A stretch of DNA of 8,563 nucleotides from JBCDBH01 sp039184055 (GTDB taxonomy: Bacteria; Acidobacteriota; Thermoanaerobaculia; Multivoradales; J023): the NCBI GenBank assembly GCA_039184055.1, contig JBCDBH010000257.1, positions 1-8,563 on the forward strand, given 5' to 3'. Each line of letters opens with the position of its first letter. Positions within the stretch are counted from its first letter, which is position 1. A program made the position numbers and the translations under genes. The notes under the pieces were generated by a model, which was not told the DNA's origin, ran no database searches, and saw nothing but the letters and a program-made list of their open reading frames with translations. Of this stretch, positions 7,036 through 8,563 are shown in pieces.

Positions 7036-7205
7036 GCTCACTCCCGATCGGCACCCGCTCATCAAACGCCCCGGCTTTATCAAACGCCACGTCGAACCCG
7101 TCGCGTGATGGTGACACGAATCTCCCCATGGGATCCAGCCACGTCTAGAGCGATTCGAAGGTTGCGGGATCGGTGGATGTCATCGCTTAAGGCTATGCTC
7201 GGGAC
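7036..7205. promoter_or_regulatory. Divergent intergenic region between hspQ and the phosphodiesterase gene
   Basis: These 170 bases should contain the promoters of both divergent genes. The visible structure is a 10-bp direct repeat, ATCAAACGCC, at 7061-7070 and 7079-7088, 18 bases apart, close ahead of hspQ. On the other side a TATGCT (7194-7199) sits so close to the GTG start at 7206 that transcription from it would give a leaderless message. No good -35 box accompanies it. I see no RNA gene or riboswitch-like fold. Confidence 0.35.
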
Positions 7206-7670
7206 GTGCTACTCATTGTGCTCAGCGATACTCACGGTCTGTTGCGGGACAGCGTGCTGCCTCATCTCGAAGGCGCCGACCAGATTCTTCACGCGGGTGA
7301 TGTCGGCGATCCCGCGATCCTCGAACGACTCGGCTCGTTTGCTCCCACCCTGGCGGTGCGTGGCAATGTCGACCACGCTCCGGGCGTCGCCGAGCTTCCG
7401 GCCACGCTCGAGACGAGCTTTGCCGGTGTCGACGTGCGCATGACCCATCGGCGCGCCGATGTGCCCGACGCGTGGCTCCGGACGCGGGCCACTACCCTCA
7501 TCGTCTTCGGTCACTCGCATCGGCCCGAGCTCGATTGGCACGGCAATGACACGCTGCTGCTCAACCCGGGTGCGATCGGCGCGCGACGATTCAGGCTCCC
7601 ACTCACCCTGGCGCGCATCCGACTCGACAACGGTCGGATCGTGCCCGAGCTCGTGGCAATCGAAGATTAG
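7206..7670 (+). CDS. YfcE/MJ0936-family metallophosphoesterase
   Basis: This is a cytoplasmic, metal-dependent phosphodiesterase of the calcineurin-like superfamily. Relatives such as YfcE and MJ0936 hydrolyse model phosphodiesters, and the natural substrate is generally unknown. The 154 residues are a normal length. All metal-binding motifs are present: SDTHG (Asp8, His10), HAGDVGD (Asp32), RGNVDH (Asn54), MTH (His81) and VFGHSHRP (His103, His105). They are followed by LLNPGAIGARRF, typical of the family. The usual HG at the fifth motif is His-Arg here, leaving the metal-binding histidine intact. The GTG start at 7206 gives MLLIVLSDTHG, which aligns with the family N-terminus. Only a weak GGGA precedes it, and the nearby ATG at 7195 is out of frame. 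The stop codon lies in the first unit of a 17-bp tandem array. The gene converges on the TetR-type regulator gene. Confidence 0.9.
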   Translation: MLLIVLSDTHGLLRDSVLPHLEGADQILHAGDVGDPAILERLGSFAPTLAVRGNVDHAPGVAELPATLETSFAGVDVRMTHRRADVPDAWLRTRATTLIVFGHSHRPELDWHGNDTLLLNPGAIGARRFRLPLTLARIRLDNGRIVPELVAIED

Positions 7671-7723
7671 ATGCGATTGAAGATTAGAGGCGATTGAAGA
7701 TTAGAGGCGATCGATGATCAGGC
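7656..7723. repeat. 17-bp tandem repeat array overlapping the phosphodiesterase stop codon
   Basis: Four consecutive 17-bp units lie at 7656-7672, 7673-7689, 7690-7706 and 7707-7723. Units 2 and 3 are identical, GCGATTGAAGATTAGAG. Unit 1 differs at a few positions and encodes the last codons plus the TAG stop of the phosphodiesterase. Unit 4 is diverged and overlaps the TGA stop of the convergent TetR-type gene. Because 17 is not a multiple of three, readthrough of TAG would add only eight residues before a TGA. No terminator hairpin with a T-run is evident between these convergent genes. Confidence 0.88.
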
Positions 7724-8407
7724 GACCAGACCGTTGTAGAGCAGGTCGAAGACCGCGTCTTCACGCGCGTCGAGAAAGGCCTCGACATCGAGCTCTTCGT
7801 CCGGGCGACCGACTTTCGAAGGCAGCGTCGTCACCATGCTCGGCTGGGCGACGTGAAAGAAGAGACACGCACCCATGACCGTGACAAACGTCTGGATCGG
7901 ATCGACCGATCGGATCTCGCCAGCCTCGATCGCTTCCGACAAGGATTCGACAAAGCGCCGATAGGGCGAGTTGGGGAATTGGTCATAGCGTCGGAGCAAG
8001 GGACCCGAGACCGGCGCGCCGATGAGATTCTCGTGCATCCACAAACGCACGTTGACGGGATTGTCGGCGTACGCTCGCACGTGATGGGCGACAAAGGCGC
8101 GCAGTATCTCTTTGAACGAGCTCGACTCTTCGAAGGCTTGGGCGAGCGGTTCGATCATCTCGGCAAAGGCACGCTCGAAGACCGTGGCGTACAGATCCTC
8201 TTTACGCCTGAAGTAATAATGCAGGGTCGATTTCTGGATCCCGGCGGCGTCGGTGATCTCTTTGGTGCTCGCGCCGTGCAGCCCTTTTTGCGCGAAAACC
8301 TCACGCGCGGCGAGCAACAGTCGGCCTTCGGTATCGAGCTCGGCGGTGTCTTGCTTGGTGTCGGTGCTGTGGAATGAGTGTGCGGTCAACGGATCGGCCA
8401 ATGGCAA
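7718..8407 (-). CDS. TetR/AcrR-family transcriptional regulator
   Basis: This is a DNA-binding, ligand-responsive dimeric repressor of the TetR/AcrR family. The N-terminal helix-turn-helix domain is clear: RLLLAAREVFAQKGLHGAST, then KEITDAAGIQKSTLHYYFRRKEDLY. An all-helical ligand/dimer domain follows, including RLWMHENLIGAPVSGPLL. From the TTG at 8407 the protein is about 229 residues, a usual length. That start is uncertain: TTG at 8401 and 8389 are also possible and none has a clear ribosome site. The reading frame stays open to the right edge of the window. The upstream part, however, translates to a hydrophobic stretch over an A-tract that looks non-coding, so I exclude it. Such regulators often control a divergent neighbour, and a possible rightward gene begins at 8491. 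Ligand and targets cannot be inferred. Confidence 0.85.
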   Translation of the reverse strand: MPLADPLTAHSFHSTDTKQDTAELDTEGRLLLAAREVFAQKGLHGASTKEITDAAGIQKSTLHYYFRRKEDLYATVFERAFAEMIEPLAQAFEESSSFKEILRAFVAHHVRAYADNPVNVRLWMHENLIGAPVSGPLLRRYDQFPNSPYRRFVESLSEAIEAGEIRSVDPIQTFVTVMGACLFFHVAQPSMVTTLPSKVGRPDEELDVEAFLDAREDAVFDLLYNGLVA

Positions 8408-8490
8408 GTTTTCGAACGAAACAGGTGGTGGGCGCCGCGAAACACCGCGCCCAACACGAAAAAAAAAATAGAATTTTAAGCGGGAGAAGA
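8408..8490. promoter_or_regulatory. Putative divergent promoter/operator region
   Basis: This short AT-rich interval upstream of the regulator holds a palindrome with 7-bp arms, TGGGCGC (8429-8435) and GCGCCCA (8447-8453), around an 11-base centre. That size suits a TetR-type operator. Next comes a run of ten A residues (8459-8468). TAGAAT at 8469-8474 matches the rightward -10 consensus at five of six positions. TAAAAT on the minus strand (8474-8479) also matches five of six. No matching -35 boxes were found. It is probably an autoregulated divergent control region; this is inference. Confidence 0.4.
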
Positions 8491-8563
8491 TTGAGTAAAA
8501 CACCGGAACCAAAACCAGGGGCAGGACCCGCAAGATCACCCGGCCCGCCAAGAAGGCCACCGC
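8491..8563 (+). CDS. Possible 5' end of a rightward gene, cut by the window edge
   Basis: A TTG codon at 8491 follows GGGAG with a 4-base gap, and a -10-like TAGAAT lies about 17 bases further upstream. The 24 visible codons give a basic, proline-rich N-terminus (SKTPEPKPGAG, then PARSPGPPRRPP). No domain is recognisable. Several codons (AGA, AGG, CCA, GCA) differ from the G/C-ending usage of the other genes, which counts against it. The position opposite a TetR-type gene would suit a regulated efflux or enzyme gene, but nothing in the sequence identifies it. Confidence 0.3.
   Translation, partial: MSKTPEPKPGAGPARSPGPPRRPP

Noticed and set aside
7115..7160. Heat-shock (sigma-32-like) promoter for hspQ
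   Set aside because: A CCCAT and a CTTCGAA can be found on the minus strand, but the spacing of about 21 bases is too long and the -35 match is poor.
6607..7443. Rightward frame of 278 codons across hspQ and into the phosphodiesterase gene
   Set aside because: It overlaps two well-supported genes in other frames and its translation shows no family features.
8408..8560. N-terminal extension of the TetR-type regulator to the window edge
   Set aside because: It would add about 50 residues of hydrophobic sequence read across a poly-A tract, unlike any TetR family start. The extension has no good start codon with a ribosome site.

Overview
The window is GC-rich bacterial DNA with an outer membrane, shown by a TonB-dependent receptor. 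The receptor is of the long type with an N-terminal carboxypeptidase-regulatory-like domain and an Oar-like plug and barrel. Such receptors are abundant in Acidobacteriota and also occur in Proteobacteria. HspQ and a YnjB-like binding protein fit several Gram-negative groups. An Acidobacteriota-like origin is my best guess, not a demonstration.

Layout: the left two thirds is one leftward (minus-strand) transport operon. In transcription order it holds a TonB-dependent receptor (5724 to 2761), a YnjB-like substrate-binding lipoprotein (2771 to 1515), a 181-bp palindromic repeat element (1320-1500), ABC permease 1 (1328 to 483) and ABC permease 2 (490 to 11). Permease 2 stops early, just before the loop that would contact the ATPase. 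No ATPase gene is visible and it may lie off the left edge. The genes overlap or abut except where the repeat sits. The arrangement suggests one import route: receptor across the outer membrane, tethered binding protein, then a two-permease inner-membrane channel. It resembles E. coli YnjBCD, but with the fused permease split in two. The substrate is unknown.

Upstream of the receptor lies a 180-bp gap holding an 18-bp perfect palindrome and a 16-bp tandem repeat array. The array runs into the stop codon of the next gene. That gene is a DUF2064-type GT-A glycosyltransferase (6654 to 5905), probably co-transcribed behind hspQ (7035 to 6697). A 170-bp divergent gap separates hspQ from a rightward YfcE/MJ0936-type phosphodiesterase (7206 to 7670). 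The stop codon of that gene also sits in a tandem array, here with a 17-bp unit. The array fills the convergent gap to a leftward TetR/AcrR regulator (about 8407 to 7718). At the right edge an AT-rich, palindrome-bearing promoter region precedes a possible rightward gene that starts at 8491 and runs off the window.

The most unusual features are non-coding. One is the large palindromic element inserted inside the ABC operon, which supplies the next gene's start codon. The others are the two unrelated tandem arrays, each of which has multiplied the stop-codon end of a gene.
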